Positions 44,539 through 53,142 of a stretch of 64,000 bases of DNA are shown one piece after another. A program made the position numbers and the translations under genes. The notes beneath the pieces are model-generated. The model was given only the letters and a program-made list of their open reading frames with translations, had not been told where the DNA came from and did no database searches. The stretch's first letter is position 1, and each line of letters begins with the position of its first letter. Origin of the DNA: Thalassospira sp. ER-Se-21-Dark (GTDB lineage Bacteria; Pseudomonadota; Alphaproteobacteria; Rhodospirillales; Thalassospiraceae); assembly GCF_017922435.1 (NCBI RefSeq), contig NZ_VDEZ01000001.1, positions 124,001 to 188,000 of the forward strand, read 5' to 3'.

Positions 44539-44581
44539 AACACATGTTTCAAAATTTACATTATACGAAACACATGTTTCG
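44539..44581. promoter_or_regulatory. Paired AACACATGTTTC sites upstream of the rpiR-like operon
   Basis: AACACATGTTTC occurs at 44539-44550 and again at 44569-44580, 30 bp apart (about three helical turns). The second copy lies in a full dyad CGAAACA-CA-TGTTTCG (44566-44581). Position and symmetry suggest an operator of the adjacent RpiR-type protein. Confidence 0.55.
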
Positions 44582-44677
44582 CATCTCTGTTTCAGCCGTG
44601 GGACCGGGACATTCGGTGTGACGCCTAAAAAACATGGACTTATTAGAAAAAACTGTAAAAATAACTGAACTCACAAA

Positions 44678-44695
44678 TGAAACCCCTGCGTTTCA
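44678..44695. promoter_or_regulatory. TGAAAC-N6-GTTTCA dyad before the PAS-REC-HPt gene
   Basis: TGAAAC (44678-44683) and GTTTCA (44690-44695) form a 6-bp inverted repeat with a 6-nt spacer, related to the GAAACA dyads upstream of the RpiR operon. Candidate operator for the rightward gene at 44756 or a third site of the divergent region. Confidence 0.4.
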
Positions 44696-44755
44696 TACGG
44701 GAAATTAAAATGTGCCCTTTGGTGGAAACCGAGGCACCGAATCGGTCGATGTCCA

Positions 44756-45835
44756 ATGGAAACGAAGATCATCGAGGCCCTTAATCAGGCACAGACAGGC
44801 ATTGCGCTGTTTGATGCAGACGAACGGATTGTCTTTGCCAATCCGGCGTGGGAACAATTGATCTCCGGGATTGCCGAGGAAGACCTGATCTTCAATGAGA
44901 CCGAACTTGCCGATGGCGGCATGCTTTCGGTGTGCTTCGTCAAGCCGCAAGTCCCTCAGTCCGAGCGGATTGAAGCGACCAGTTCCGCCAATGATGCCAA
45001 AATCGGCACCGTCATCATTGCCGATGACAGCGAAAGCAACCGCATGGTGGCGCGCCGCATTCTGCAGGCCGAGGGATATGGCATTGTCGAGGCCAGCAAT
45101 GGCCAGACGGTGCTGAACATGCTCAAGCGCGGGGTGAATGCCGACCTGATCCTGATGGATGTCGAAATGCCCGATATGGACGGGCTGCACACCACCCGCC
45201 GCATCCGCCATATGAGTGGGCCGGTTTCGCGCACGCCGATCATTGCATTATCCGCCCATCAGTCACGTGACTGGAATGTCATTGCCCGCCAATCCGGTGT
45301 TGATGATTTCATCAACAAACCCATCCAGCGGCAAAAACTGATCAAAACCATGCAGGAACTGATCACCCGGCGCAGCGGCACCACAGGCGATCCGAACGCA
45401 GCCCAAAAACGCAGCAAGGGTGCGCGGATCGGTCGTCCGTATCGCCCGGAATCCCTGACCAGTCCGGTTCTCGATGTGCGTATTCTTGAACAGCTTTACA
45501 CCGATGCCGGGGACGAAGGTGCGGGATGCGGTATCGAGATTTTCATCAATGAAACGGAATCCCGTCTGGTCAAGATCGACAAGGCCCTGTCAGAAGATGA
45601 CATGACCACGGTCCGCAACGAAGTTCATGCGCTTAAAAGCACATCCGGGACCTTTGGACTGCGCCAGCTTTCCGAACTTTGCGAAACCACCCAATCCGTA
45701 TTCGAAGACAATGATCCGGATGAAGACCGCCTGTTGTCACTCTCGCGCCAAGTGGTACAACTGGCCCCGACGGCCCTGACCGCGCTCAATCTGTATCGCA
45801 GATCACGCAGTATCAGCAGCGCTCCCCATATCTGA
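44756..45835 (+). CDS. PAS-REC-HPt phosphorelay protein without a kinase domain
   Basis: 359 residues. Residues 1-60 look like a short PAS segment (ALNQAQTGIALFDADERIVF then ANPAWEQLI). A receiver follows (about 82-205), with IIADDSESNRMVARRIL and phosphoacceptor Asp in LILMDVEMPDMDG. After a basic linker, the C-terminal part (about 240-350) is an HPt domain, with its histidine in VHALKSTSGTFG. There is no HisKA or ATPase, so it must receive and pass on phosphate from another kinase. Its 3' end overlaps the opposing asparagine synthetase by 33 nt. Confidence 0.85.
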   Translation: METKIIEALNQAQTGIALFDADERIVFANPAWEQLISGIAEEDLIFNETELADGGMLSVCFVKPQVPQSERIEATSSANDAKIGTVIIADDSESNRMVARRILQAEGYGIVEASNGQTVLNMLKRGVNADLILMDVEMPDMDGLHTTRRIRHMSGPVSRTPIIALSAHQSRDWNVIARQSGVDDFINKPIQRQKLIKTMQELITRRSGTTGDPNAAQKRSKGARIGRPYRPESLTSPVLDVRILEQLYTDAGDEGAGCGIEIFINETESRLVKIDKALSEDDMTTVRNEVHALKSTSGTFGLRQLSELCETTQSVFEDNDPDEDRLLSLSRQVVQLAPTALTALNLYRRSRSISSAPHI

Positions 45836-47662
45836 TCCATCCAGTTCAAGCCAGATTTGCCAGACCATCAGCGCCCAGACACTAAGCGTCATATCCAGAT
45901 CCTTGCCCGAAACGGCGCGCTTCCAATATGCCGTCTTGCGATCAAACGTAATGGCGACATCAGCGAAGATCGCCTCAAGAATTCGGTTCGCATCCCCCCA
46001 CAGATATCGGGCGACACCCAAAAGCCACGTTGCGACAGGCGGATTAAAGCCGATCTTGTGGTGTTGAACATGCCCCGCTGGCAGGTAGGGGATTACGGCC
46101 TGACGCCACAGGGATTTTGGACCGTATTTAAGGTGTTGCTTCGCGGTAACTGCCCCCGCGATGCGCACAACATCATGCCCCAAAAGCGGCAACCGATATT
46201 CAAGCCCATGGGCCATCCCGCAACGATCCGACATCAAAAGCTGATTACCTGGAAGCGTCACATCGCGATCAAAATGCATCATCGCGTCTGTCAGGCTGCC
46301 GCGCAAATCAGGACACTGCGCAATTCTGGCATCGCATTCGGGTATCACACACCGGTTGTTCCAAACGGCAAAGGCATGATTGCGCGCCCCTGAACCGCCC
46401 GCAAGAAAGCGATGGATTTCCCGTCGAGTGCCAGCGTCATACAGCTTTGCTGTCAGTCGCCGCAAAGGTCTTGGCACGTGACGCCAATATGTCTCGTAAA
46501 ACTGTGCGGCCCGATATCGCGGATAGCCGCCAAACAACTCATCCCCGCCATCGCCTGACAGACATACTTTGACATTCCCGCTCACCGCTTTTGCAAGGCA
46601 GCGCATCAGGACAATCGACGGATTGGCAAAGGGCCCGCCGACACTTTTCAAGGCCGCCACAAGCTCCTGATAGATGTCCTCTGGCTGCGTCGGGGCTGCA
46701 ACGACATGCAGCTCTTGCCCGAGATGCCGACAGAGTTTTTGCGCAGCTTCCGTTTCATCAAGGGCCGGATCATCAAACCCCATCACGAATGCCTTGGGAA
46801 AATTCTGTCCACGTTCGCGCGCAATATCGCACGCCAATGCCGCGACACCCGCACTATCCAGTCCACCCGAAACCAGACATCCCACTTCGCAATCCGCATC
46901 CATCGCATCAGCAACCGATTGACGAACAGCAGACAATAGGTCGCCCGCCGTCGGTATCTGCGAAGCCTTGTCGGCCCGATATACCGGGTGCGCGATGTGG
47001 TCTGTAGAAACCTCGCCCGCGTGCCAGCGCATGAGCGTACCGGGTGGACGAAGTTTTACGGCCTCTTTCCCGGTGTCGGGTGCGGGCACAAACAGATGGG
47101 CAAGATATGTCGATTTGACTCTCTCATCCCGCACCAGCGGAGAAATTGCAGAAAACGCCGATATCTCTGACGCAAAGGCAATGTGACCGCCTGGACGGCT
47201 CAAAACATAAAGCGGTTTGATGCCCAGCGGATCACGCGCCAGCCACAGACAGGATTGCGCCACATCCCACAAGGCAAGCGCATATTGCCCCGACAAGGTT
47301 TGGAGTACCTTTGCAGGATCACTTCCCTGCCGGATTGCGTTGGACATCAATTGCAAAACAAGTTCCGCATCATTCCGGGTTTGGAATGTCAGGCCGTCGC
47401 GGGTTGCCGCCTGTATCTTGCGCTGATGTCCCGCGATATAACCGTTGAAAACCAGAACAAATCGCCCGTCCGTGCTGATAAGCGGTTGGTTGGCCTGCCC
47501 CGTCAGATCGGTGGTGGCAAGGCGTACGCAGCCAAGGGCTATCTTTCCATTTGGATCAGACCAGACACCCGAGCCGTCCGGCCCCCGATGGGCAAGTCGT
47601 TGAAGCATCGTATCGACGGCACTGTGATCGTCTGGTTGGGTTGCGCCCGCGATGCCACACAT
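45803..47662 (-). CDS. asnB: Asparagine synthetase, glutamine-hydrolysing (second copy)
   Basis: 619 residues. MCGIAGATQ gives the Cys2 nucleophile, HRGPDGSGVW and NGYIAGH follow, and the ATP/PPi loop is LVSGGLDSAGVAALA; GDGGDELFGGYPRYR completes the synthetase site. The sequence differs markedly from the copy at 11783. This type is often found with surface-polysaccharide or exosortase-linked genes, but no glycosyltransferase is adjacent here. The product may be asparagine or an amidated glycan precursor. It is convergent with the phosphorelay gene and overlaps it. Confidence 0.88.
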   Translation of the reverse strand: MCGIAGATQPDDHSAVDTMLQRLAHRGPDGSGVWSDPNGKIALGCVRLATTDLTGQANQPLISTDGRFVLVFNGYIAGHQRKIQAATRDGLTFQTRNDAELVLQLMSNAIRQGSDPAKVLQTLSGQYALALWDVAQSCLWLARDPLGIKPLYVLSRPGGHIAFASEISAFSAISPLVRDERVKSTYLAHLFVPAPDTGKEAVKLRPPGTLMRWHAGEVSTDHIAHPVYRADKASQIPTAGDLLSAVRQSVADAMDADCEVGCLVSGGLDSAGVAALACDIARERGQNFPKAFVMGFDDPALDETEAAQKLCRHLGQELHVVAAPTQPEDIYQELVAALKSVGGPFANPSIVLMRCLAKAVSGNVKVCLSGDGGDELFGGYPRYRAAQFYETYWRHVPRPLRRLTAKLYDAGTRREIHRFLAGGSGARNHAFAVWNNRCVIPECDARIAQCPDLRGSLTDAMMHFDRDVTLPGNQLLMSDRCGMAHGLEYRLPLLGHDVVRIAGAVTAKQHLKYGPKSLWRQAVIPYLPAGHVQHHKIGFNPPVATWLLGVARYLWGDANRILEAIFADVAITFDRKTAYWKRAVSGKDLDMTLSVWALMVWQIWLELDGSDMGSAADTA

Positions 47663-47673
47663 GGATGTCCTGC

Positions 47674-47946
47674 TTAATTCTGGTCGCTGAGGCTTTCAGG
47701 ATCGGACGGTTCAGCTCCGCCCGCGCCACCGGCCAATCGACTTTGCAGGTCGCGCAGGACAAACAGCCGCAGTGCACTCGACAAATTGCCTTCGCGGTCG
47801 GTATCAATTTCGACAACCAGTTCAGCCAGCGTCATGGCGCGACGTTGAGCAATGCCGACCAATTCTTCCCAGAATGCATCTTCAAGCGAGAAACTGGTCC
47901 GGTGCCCGGCAATTGTCACTGATCTTTTACGAACGGCATCTTCCAT
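47674..47946 (-). CDS. Ribbon-helix-helix (RHH_4) DNA-binding protein
   Basis: 90 residues. RKRSVTIAGHRTSFSLEDAF followed by WEELVGIAQRRAMTLAELVV and NLSSALRLFVLRDL is the RHH_4 family, dimeric regulators that insert a beta-strand into DNA. The C-terminus is Gly/Ser/Asp-rich. Start uncertain: ATG 47946 has a poor ribosome-binding site, while GTG 47973 would add 9 residues beginning VNEFGPLTP, encoded within inverted-repeat arm A. RHH proteins commonly repress their own promoter, which makes the palindromes upstream notable. Confidence 0.85.
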   Translation of the reverse strand: MEDAVRKRSVTIAGHRTSFSLEDAFWEELVGIAQRRAMTLAELVVEIDTDREGNLSSALRLFVLRDLQSRLAGGAGGAEPSDPESLSDQN

Positions 47947-47951
47947 CGGTG

Positions 47952-47977
47952 TTAAGGGTCCAAACTCATTCACATAA
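47952..47977 (-). repeat. Inverted-repeat arm A (left copy)
   Basis: The core of 18 bp at 47960-47977 (starts CCAAACTCATT, ends CACATAA) is the exact reverse complement of 48195-48212. With one mismatch the match extends over CCCTTA to about 26 bp. It encodes VNEFGPL at the possible GTG start of the RHH gene. Confidence 0.9.
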
Positions 47978-47984
47978 TAGACCC

Positions 47985-48084
47985 GGTCGCCCGGATTTGT
48001 GCGGATATGCGAAGCAAAATCGCAGGAAGATCTAGATCTTTCAAGATTTTGCGACAAAATAACCCGTGCAAATCCGGGCGATCC
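47985..48084. repeat. Approximately 100-bp imperfect palindrome B
   Basis: Centred on AGATCTAGATCT (48028-48039). The outer arms CCCGGATTTG (47990-47999) and CAAATCCGGG (48069-48078) match perfectly. Inner GCAAAATC/GATTTTGC also pair, with mismatches between. It lies only on the RHH side of the divergent region. Confidence 0.85.
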
Positions 48085-48090
48085 GAAGGA

Positions 48091-48185
48091 CAATTGATAT
48101 GAGAGAAAGCCCCTGCGTCAAACCCCTTGACCGGGGATCACCCCGCTCCACAGGCTTTTCCTAGTTTTTTCTCTCATATCAATTG
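48091..48185. repeat. 95-bp dyad C with perfect 18-bp terminal inverted repeats
   Basis: The arms at 48091-48108 (CAATTGATATGAGAGAAA) and 48168-48185 are exact reverse complements, 59 bp apart. A smaller dyad, CGGGGATCACCCCG (48132-48145), sits at the exact centre. The layout could be a miniature inverted-repeat element, a pair of divergent regulatory sites, or the stem of a transcript. Confidence 0.9.
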
Positions 48186-48194
48186 CCGGATCAG

Positions 48195-48220
48195 TTATGT
48201 GAATGAGTTTGGCCCCTTAG
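48195..48220 (+). repeat. Inverted-repeat arm A' (right copy)
   Basis: Exact inverted copy of the 18-bp core of arm A, again reading GTGAATGAGTTTGG in the direction of the downstream gene, followed by CCCCTTA in place of ACCCTTA. Confidence 0.9.
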
Positions 48221-48288
48221 TCTTTAATTCCGGCGCAAAAACGACCATGATTTCAAAAGCTTTCCGCCATGATAGGGCATCGACATGA
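48199..48288 (+). CDS. Possible 29-codon leader ORF before the phosphoesterase
   Basis: A GTG-started frame beginning VNEFGPLVFNSGAK stops at TGA 48286-48288, overlapping the next ATG (ATGA). Its first seven residues equal those encoded at the possible GTG start of the RHH gene, because both lie in arms A and A'. GGA is 8 nt upstream of the GTG. It may be a coupling leader peptide or simply a by-product of the duplication. Confidence 0.25.
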   Translation: MNEFGPLVFNSGAKTTMISKAFRHDRAST

Positions 48289-49070
48289 AATTCATACATC
48301 TTTCCGACCTTCACATTCTGGCGCGAAATGACGTGTCGCGTCTGCCCGATGCGGCCGCGACGCTCCGCAAGGTCATTGAAGAGGTAAACACCTATCATGC
48401 GGATGCGGAAATCTGCATCATCACCGGCGACATCACCCACCGCGGCACACCGGAACAGTATGAAAATGCTGTCGATATTTTATCTGATCTTGCCATTCCC
48501 TATCTGATTATTCCGGGCAATCACGACATCCGCGAAGCATTTTGTGATGCCTTTCCGACAACCGAAACCGACACCCACGGCTTTGTCAATTTCGGGCAAA
48601 CCTTCAACGGTGTGCGTTTTGTCATGATGGACAGCATCGTTCCCGGCCACCATCACGGCACGCTGTGCGCACAACGCCTTGACTGGTTGCGCGATGAATT
48701 GACCGCGCATCGGGATACGCCAACCTTCCTGTTCATGCATCATCCGCCAATGGCAATGGGCCTACCGTTTATGGATACCATCCGCTTGGATGCCGAAGAC
48801 GCACTTGGTGAAATCGTATCAAGCAACCCGCAGATCAAACATCTGTTCTTTGGCCATCTGCATCGCCCGGCGACAGGTACCTGGCTGGGCGTGCCGTTCG
48901 TTTTGGGCAACAGCACCCAGTCCGGCGAACCACTTGATTTCCGCCATGAGAAAGAAGAAGAGCTTCAGGACCCCAATCCGCTTGGACCGGGTTACGGGAT
49001 TGCCTTTGCCGATGCCAAGGGCGGGCTTCGGTATCACTTCAATTTCGTGAAGTTCGATATGCAATTGTGA
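48285..49070 (+). CDS. Class III metallophosphoesterase (CpdA/GpdQ-like)
   Basis: 261 residues. All dimetal motifs are present: LSDLHI (Asp8, His10), TGDITHRGTPEQY, GNHDIRE, FMHHPP and FGHLHRP. This is the cyclic-nucleotide phosphodiesterase / glycerophosphodiesterase class; cAMP or a phosphodiester of glycerol are the likely substrates, but the two cannot be separated from the sequence. The ATG at 48285 has AGGG upstream. It ends exactly where queG ends: the two opposed stops form TGATCA. Confidence 0.9.
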   Translation: MKFIHLSDLHILARNDVSRLPDAAATLRKVIEEVNTYHADAEICIITGDITHRGTPEQYENAVDILSDLAIPYLIIPGNHDIREAFCDAFPTTETDTHGFVNFGQTFNGVRFVMMDSIVPGHHHGTLCAQRLDWLRDELTAHRDTPTFLFMHHPPMAMGLPFMDTIRLDAEDALGEIVSSNPQIKHLFFGHLHRPATGTWLGVPFVLGNSTQSGEPLDFRHEKEEELQDPNPLGPGYGIAFADAKGGLRYHFNFVKFDMQL

Positions 49071-50225
49071 TCAGGCGGCGTGACTGGCCTGATCCCATTC
49101 CACCAGAACAACCGGGTCACTTTCGATTTTGGCGTGAATGTCCTTGAGGCTGGCAAATTCAGCAGCACTCATCAGTTGCGACAGGGCCCAGACCGCACTG
49201 GCACGGATCAGCGCACTTTCATCTGACAGCAGATTTTCAATGCGCGGGATCAGGCGCGGTGCCTTGCTATTGCCTGCCGCAATCAGAACATTGCGCAGGA
49301 ACTTCGCCCTACCAATCCGCTTGATCGGCGATCCGGTAAAGAACGCGCGAAATCCGGCGTCATCCAGATCAAGGAAATCGGCCAATCGTGGCGCCGTCAG
49401 TTCGACGCGCGGGATAAAGGCTAGTTCTTCTGTCCGGCTGGCAAACTTGTTCCAAGGGCACACGGCCAGACAATCATCACAGCCATAAATGCGATTGCCC
49501 ATCGGTTTACGGAATTCCGGCGGGATCGGCCCGTCATGCTCGATCGTCAGATACGAAATGCATCTGCGCGCATCAAGCTTATAGGGGGCCGGAAAGGCAT
49601 CCGTCGGACAGGCCGACAGGCATTTGGTGCACGACCCGCAATGATCGATTTCCGGTTCCGCTTCCGGGAAATCATGGGTCGTAAAAATCTCGCCCAGAAA
49701 CAACCAACTGCCAAATTCGCGCGACACAAGGTTGGTGTGCTTTCCCTGCCAGCCAATTCCCGATGCCTGCCCCAACGGCTTTTCCAGAACCGGCGCGGTA
49801 TCGACGAAAACCTTGACCTGTTCCGCCCCGCCCGACTGTTCAACAACCCAGCGCGCCAATTGCTTCAGGCGCTTTTTGATCAGGTCGTGATAATCCTTGT
49901 TCTTGGCATAGACCGAAATCATCGCCCGGTCGGGATGATCCAACAGTGCCATCGGATTTTCCGCCGGCCCATAATTACTGCCAAGCACAATCACTGATTT
50001 GACATCAGGCCACAGCATTTCCGGATCGCGCCGACGCGGCAAACGTTCAGGATCATTCATCCACGCCATAGAACCGTATTCACCACCCGCGACAAATTCA
50101 TCAAGACGTTGCTGATTACGCGCATCAATTTTCGGACGCGCCACTCCACAGACATCAAAGCCGATTTCACGGGCTTTGGCCTGAAGCATTTCAAACGTGA
50201 TATTTTGGCGCGTATTGGTGGTCAT
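49071..50225 (-). CDS. queG: Epoxyqueuosine reductase
   Basis: 384 residues. QueG reduces epoxyqueuosine in tRNA to queuosine using cobalamin and two 4Fe-4S clusters. The cluster motifs CGSCTKCLSACPTDAF and CDDCLAVCPWN are intact, and the N-terminal GFDVCGVARP fits the cobalamin-binding part. A C-terminal HEAT-like section (LIRASAVWALSQL) is also present. It lies downstream of queF but behind a terminator, so it probably has its own promoter. Confidence 0.95.
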   Translation of the reverse strand: MTTNTRQNITFEMLQAKAREIGFDVCGVARPKIDARNQQRLDEFVAGGEYGSMAWMNDPERLPRRRDPEMLWPDVKSVIVLGSNYGPAENPMALLDHPDRAMISVYAKNKDYHDLIKKRLKQLARWVVEQSGGAEQVKVFVDTAPVLEKPLGQASGIGWQGKHTNLVSREFGSWLFLGEIFTTHDFPEAEPEIDHCGSCTKCLSACPTDAFPAPYKLDARRCISYLTIEHDGPIPPEFRKPMGNRIYGCDDCLAVCPWNKFASRTEELAFIPRVELTAPRLADFLDLDDAGFRAFFTGSPIKRIGRAKFLRNVLIAAGNSKAPRLIPRIENLLSDESALIRASAVWALSQLMSAAEFASLKDIHAKIESDPVVLVEWDQASHAA

Positions 50226-50291
50226 GGCATCAGTGCATTCATTCGGCCTGTTTATTCTTCGGCGCGTTATATCGCCTTACGATCATAACGC

Positions 50292-50323
50292 AAAAGGCCG
50301 CAACATGATGCTGCGGCCTTTTT
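50292..50323. terminator. Terminator between queF and queG
   Basis: AAAAGGCCGCA and TGCGGCCTTTT form an 11-bp stem with a 9-nt loop and T-runs on both strands. Confidence 0.85.
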
Positions 50324-50345
50324 AACAAACTCATAAACGCAGGTT

Positions 50346-50813
50346 CTAGCCGCGCCCGCGATAAGGGGCTACGCCCTGTTCGGGGATCCAGACACCTTCG
50401 GGGGCCGGGCCGGTCTGATAGAACACGTCAATCGGAATGCCGCCGCGCGGATACCAATATCCACCGATACGCAGCCATTTCGGATCAAGGGTTTCGACAA
50501 TCCGCTTCCCGACCTTGATCGTGCAATCTTCGTGGAACGAACCGTGATTGCGGAATGAGGTCAGGAAAAGCTTCAGCGACTTGCTTTCGACCAGCCAGTC
50601 ACCGGGCACATAATCGATCACCAGATGGGCAAAATCCGGCTGGCCGGTGATCGGGCAGAGGGATGTGAATTCCGGTGCGACAAATCGCACGCAGTAATCG
50701 GTTCCGGCCTGCGGGTTTTGTACGCGTTCCAGAACCGCTTCGTCTGGCGATGCCGGCTGCTTGGTGTCGCCGCCCAGCATGGTCAGGTTGTCGTAGATGG
50801 TTTGATCAGCCAT
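50346..50813 (-). CDS. queF: NADPH-dependent preQ0 reductase
   Basis: 155 residues, the short unimodular QueF type. It reduces the nitrile preQ0 to the amine preQ1. The catalytic cysteine is in [15 protein letters not shown], and [19 protein letters not shown] contains the substrate-binding ESKS-L and HE residues. It overlaps neither neighbour and starts 3 nt after tgt ends. Confidence 0.95.
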   Translation of the reverse strand: MADQTIYDNLTMLGGDTKQPASPDEAVLERVQNPQAGTDYCVRFVAPEFTSLCPITGQPDFAHLVIDYVPGDWLVESKSLKLFLTSFRNHGSFHEDCTIKVGKRIVETLDPKWLRIGGYWYPRGGIPIDVFYQTGPAPEGVWIPEQGVAPYRGRG

Positions 50814-50816
50814 GGC

Positions 50817-51959
50817 TTAGTCCTCGATAATCGGCACGGGATCAATGTCCCCGCCTTCCTGTCCGGCATGGAAATCGCGTGCGAAGGCGTCCATGCCGCC
50901 TTCGGCAATCGCTTCGCGCATGCCACGCATCAAGTCCTGATAATAGGCAAGGTTGTGCCAGGTCAGCAGAACCGCGCCCAAAATTTCGCCCGCCTTGATC
51001 AGGTGATGCAAATAGGCGCGCGAATATTTCGTGCAGGCCGGGCAACCACATTGATCATCCAGCGGACGATCATCATCGCGATGACGGCCGTTTTTAAGGT
51101 TCAGCGTCCCGCGATGGGTAAAGGCCTGTGCATTGCGCCCGGATCGCGTCGGCAGCACGCAATCAAACTGGTCAATCCCGCGCATCACCGCACCGACAAG
51201 ATCGGACGGCTTGCCAACGCCCATCAAATAGCGCGGCTTGTTGGCAGGCAGCATATCAACGCAGAAATCAAGCGTATCAAACATGATCTGCTGGCCTTCG
51301 CCAACTGCAAGGCCCCCAACCGAGTGGCCCGGCAGATCAAGCTCAGCCAGCTTTTCGGAGCTTTCACGCCGCAGGTTTTCAAAAACGCTGCCCTGCTGAA
51401 TGCCATAAAGCGCATAGCCTTCGCGGTTAACAAACGCATCCTTCGACCGCTTTGCCCAGCGCATCGACATCTGCATGCTTTCGCGTGCCTGCTGTTCGGT
51501 TGCCGGGAACGGTGTGCATTCATCAAACGCCATGGTGATGGTCGAGCCCAGCAGATGCTGGATTTCCATCGAACGTTCGGGTGTCAGGTTGAACTTGCGG
51601 CCATCGATATGGCTTTTAAACGTGACACCTTCTTCGGTGATCTTGCGCAGTTTTGCCAGCGACATGACCTGATACCCGCCACTGTCGGTCAGGATCGGCT
51701 TGTCCCAGTTCATGAATTTGTGGAGGCCACCCAGACGTGCAATGCGTTCTGCACCGGGACGCAGCATCAAATGGTACGTATTGCCCAAAAGGATTTGCGC
51801 ACCCGTGTCGGCAACGTTTTCCGGCAACATGCCCTTAACCGTGGCGGCCGTTCCCACCGGCATGAAAGTCGGCGTATCAATTACGCCGTGAGCGGTGTGA
51901 ATGCGCCCCAGACGGGCCTTGCCATCCTGAGCAAGCAATTCATAACGAAATTCGGTCAT
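50817..51959 (-). CDS. tgt: tRNA-guanine transglycosylase
   Basis: 380 residues. Tgt exchanges guanine-34 of GUN-anticodon tRNAs for preQ1. [18 protein letters not shown] is the N-terminal block, [14 protein letters not shown] holds the general-base Asp, and [14 protein letters not shown] the nucleophile region. The zinc ligands [17 protein letters not shown] are complete. It lies between queA and queF with 6 and 3 nt gaps. Confidence 0.96.
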   Translation of the reverse strand: MTEFRYELLAQDGKARLGRIHTAHGVIDTPTFMPVGTAATVKGMLPENVADTGAQILLGNTYHLMLRPGAERIARLGGLHKFMNWDKPILTDSGGYQVMSLAKLRKITEEGVTFKSHIDGRKFNLTPERSMEIQHLLGSTITMAFDECTPFPATEQQARESMQMSMRWAKRSKDAFVNREGYALYGIQQGSVFENLRRESSEKLAELDLPGHSVGGLAVGEGQQIMFDTLDFCVDMLPANKPRYLMGVGKPSDLVGAVMRGIDQFDCVLPTRSGRNAQAFTHRGTLNLKNGRHRDDDRPLDDQCGCPACTKYSRAYLHHLIKAGEILGAVLLTWHNLAYYQDLMRGMREAIAEGGMDAFARDFHAGQEGGDIDPVPIIED

Positions 51960-51965
51960 CGGTTC

Positions 51966-53018
51966 TTATGTCCGTGCATCAATTTTGTTGGCGCATTCAA
52001 GCAGGCTGCAATCGCCATAGGAATAAAAACGGTATTCGTTTTCGATGGCGTGGTTATAGGCCGCCTTCATCCGTTCAAACCCGGCAAAGGCCGACACCAG
52101 CATAAACAGGGTCGAACGCGGCAGGTGGAAGTTGGTCAGCAACATATCCACTGCGCGGAATTTATAGCCCGGCGTGATAAAGATGTCGGTCTCGGCCTCG
52201 AACGGGTCAACCACCCCGTCTTCGCGCGCCGCACTTTCGAGCAGACGCAGCGACGTGGTCCCCACCGCAACCACACGCCCGCCATTGGCGCGGGTTTCGT
52301 TGATCAGATCGGCGATTTCCTTGCTGATCGATCCCCATTCGGCATGCATTTTATGATCGTCGGTATCATCCACCTTGACCGGCAGAAACGTGCCCGCCCC
52401 GACATGAAGGGTGATCGTGCGGCGATTGATCCCGCGTGCATCAAGATTGGCCAGAAGTTCCGGGGTAAAATGCAGCCCTGCCGTCGGAGCCGCCACCGCG
52501 CCATCCTTTTGGGCAAAGATGGTCTGATAATCGGATTTGTCCTGATCATCGCCACCGGCATCACGCCGGATATAGGGCGGCAGCGGCATGACGCCGTATT
52601 TTTCAAGAGCCGCAATGAGGTCTGCACCGGATTTGTTAAAGCGCAGGGTCACTTCGCCGCCGTCCTTCTTGGCAAGAACTTCGGCTTCGAATTCATCATT
52701 GACCTTGAAGGTTTCCCCGATGCGCAGCTTCTTGGCCGGTTTGGCAAATGCCACCCAGGTGCCAAGGCCTTCCTGTTTATGCAGGGTGACCTCAACCTTG
52801 GCATCCCCACGTTTGCCAAACAGGCGGGCCGGGATCACGCGCGTATCATTTGAAATCAGCAGATCACCGGAACGCAAAATATCGGGCAATTCGCGCACGA
52901 TGCGGTCCTGCATTCCTTCGCCTGACAAATCAAGCATACGGGCAGCATCACGCGGGTTGGCCGGATGTTCGGCAATGCGTTCGCGCGGCAATTCAAAATC
53001 GAACAGATCGACTTTCAT
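51966..53018 (-). CDS. queA: S-adenosylmethionine:tRNA ribosyltransferase-isomerase
   Basis: 350 residues. QueA transfers the ribosyl part of SAM onto preQ1-tRNA to make epoxyqueuosine. [48 protein letters not shown] and [11 protein letters not shown] are all hallmark blocks. It is the first gene of queA-tgt-queF. Confidence 0.96.
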   Translation of the reverse strand: MKVDLFDFELPRERIAEHPANPRDAARMLDLSGEGMQDRIVRELPDILRSGDLLISNDTRVIPARLFGKRGDAKVEVTLHKQEGLGTWVAFAKPAKKLRIGETFKVNDEFEAEVLAKKDGGEVTLRFNKSGADLIAALEKYGVMPLPPYIRRDAGGDDQDKSDYQTIFAQKDGAVAAPTAGLHFTPELLANLDARGINRRTITLHVGAGTFLPVKVDDTDDHKMHAEWGSISKEIADLINETRANGGRVVAVGTTSLRLLESAAREDGVVDPFEAETDIFITPGYKFRAVDMLLTNFHLPRSTLFMLVSAFAGFERMKAAYNHAIENEYRFYSYGDCSLLECANKIDART

Positions 53019-53040
53019 GGATCAGGGAAATTCCGCTCAA

Positions 53041-53080
53041 TTAAAAAAACAAATGAAGGGGCGTGTTATGCGCCCCTTCA
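53041..53080 (-). terminator. Terminator after the queuosine-precursor transporter
   Basis: TGAAGGGGCG and CGCCCCTTCA form a perfect 10-bp stem with a 7-nt loop. Read leftward it is followed by TTTGTTTTTTT. It separates the transporter gene from queA. Confidence 0.85.
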
Positions 53081-53142
53081 GAAGAAATCACAAGGCCACG
53101 GAAGGCATATCTGATCCGCCCCGGCCATGCATCAGGCCGGTC

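Noticed and set aside
50625..52853. 742-codon rightward open frame
   Set aside because: It is the antisense shadow of queF, tgt and queA.
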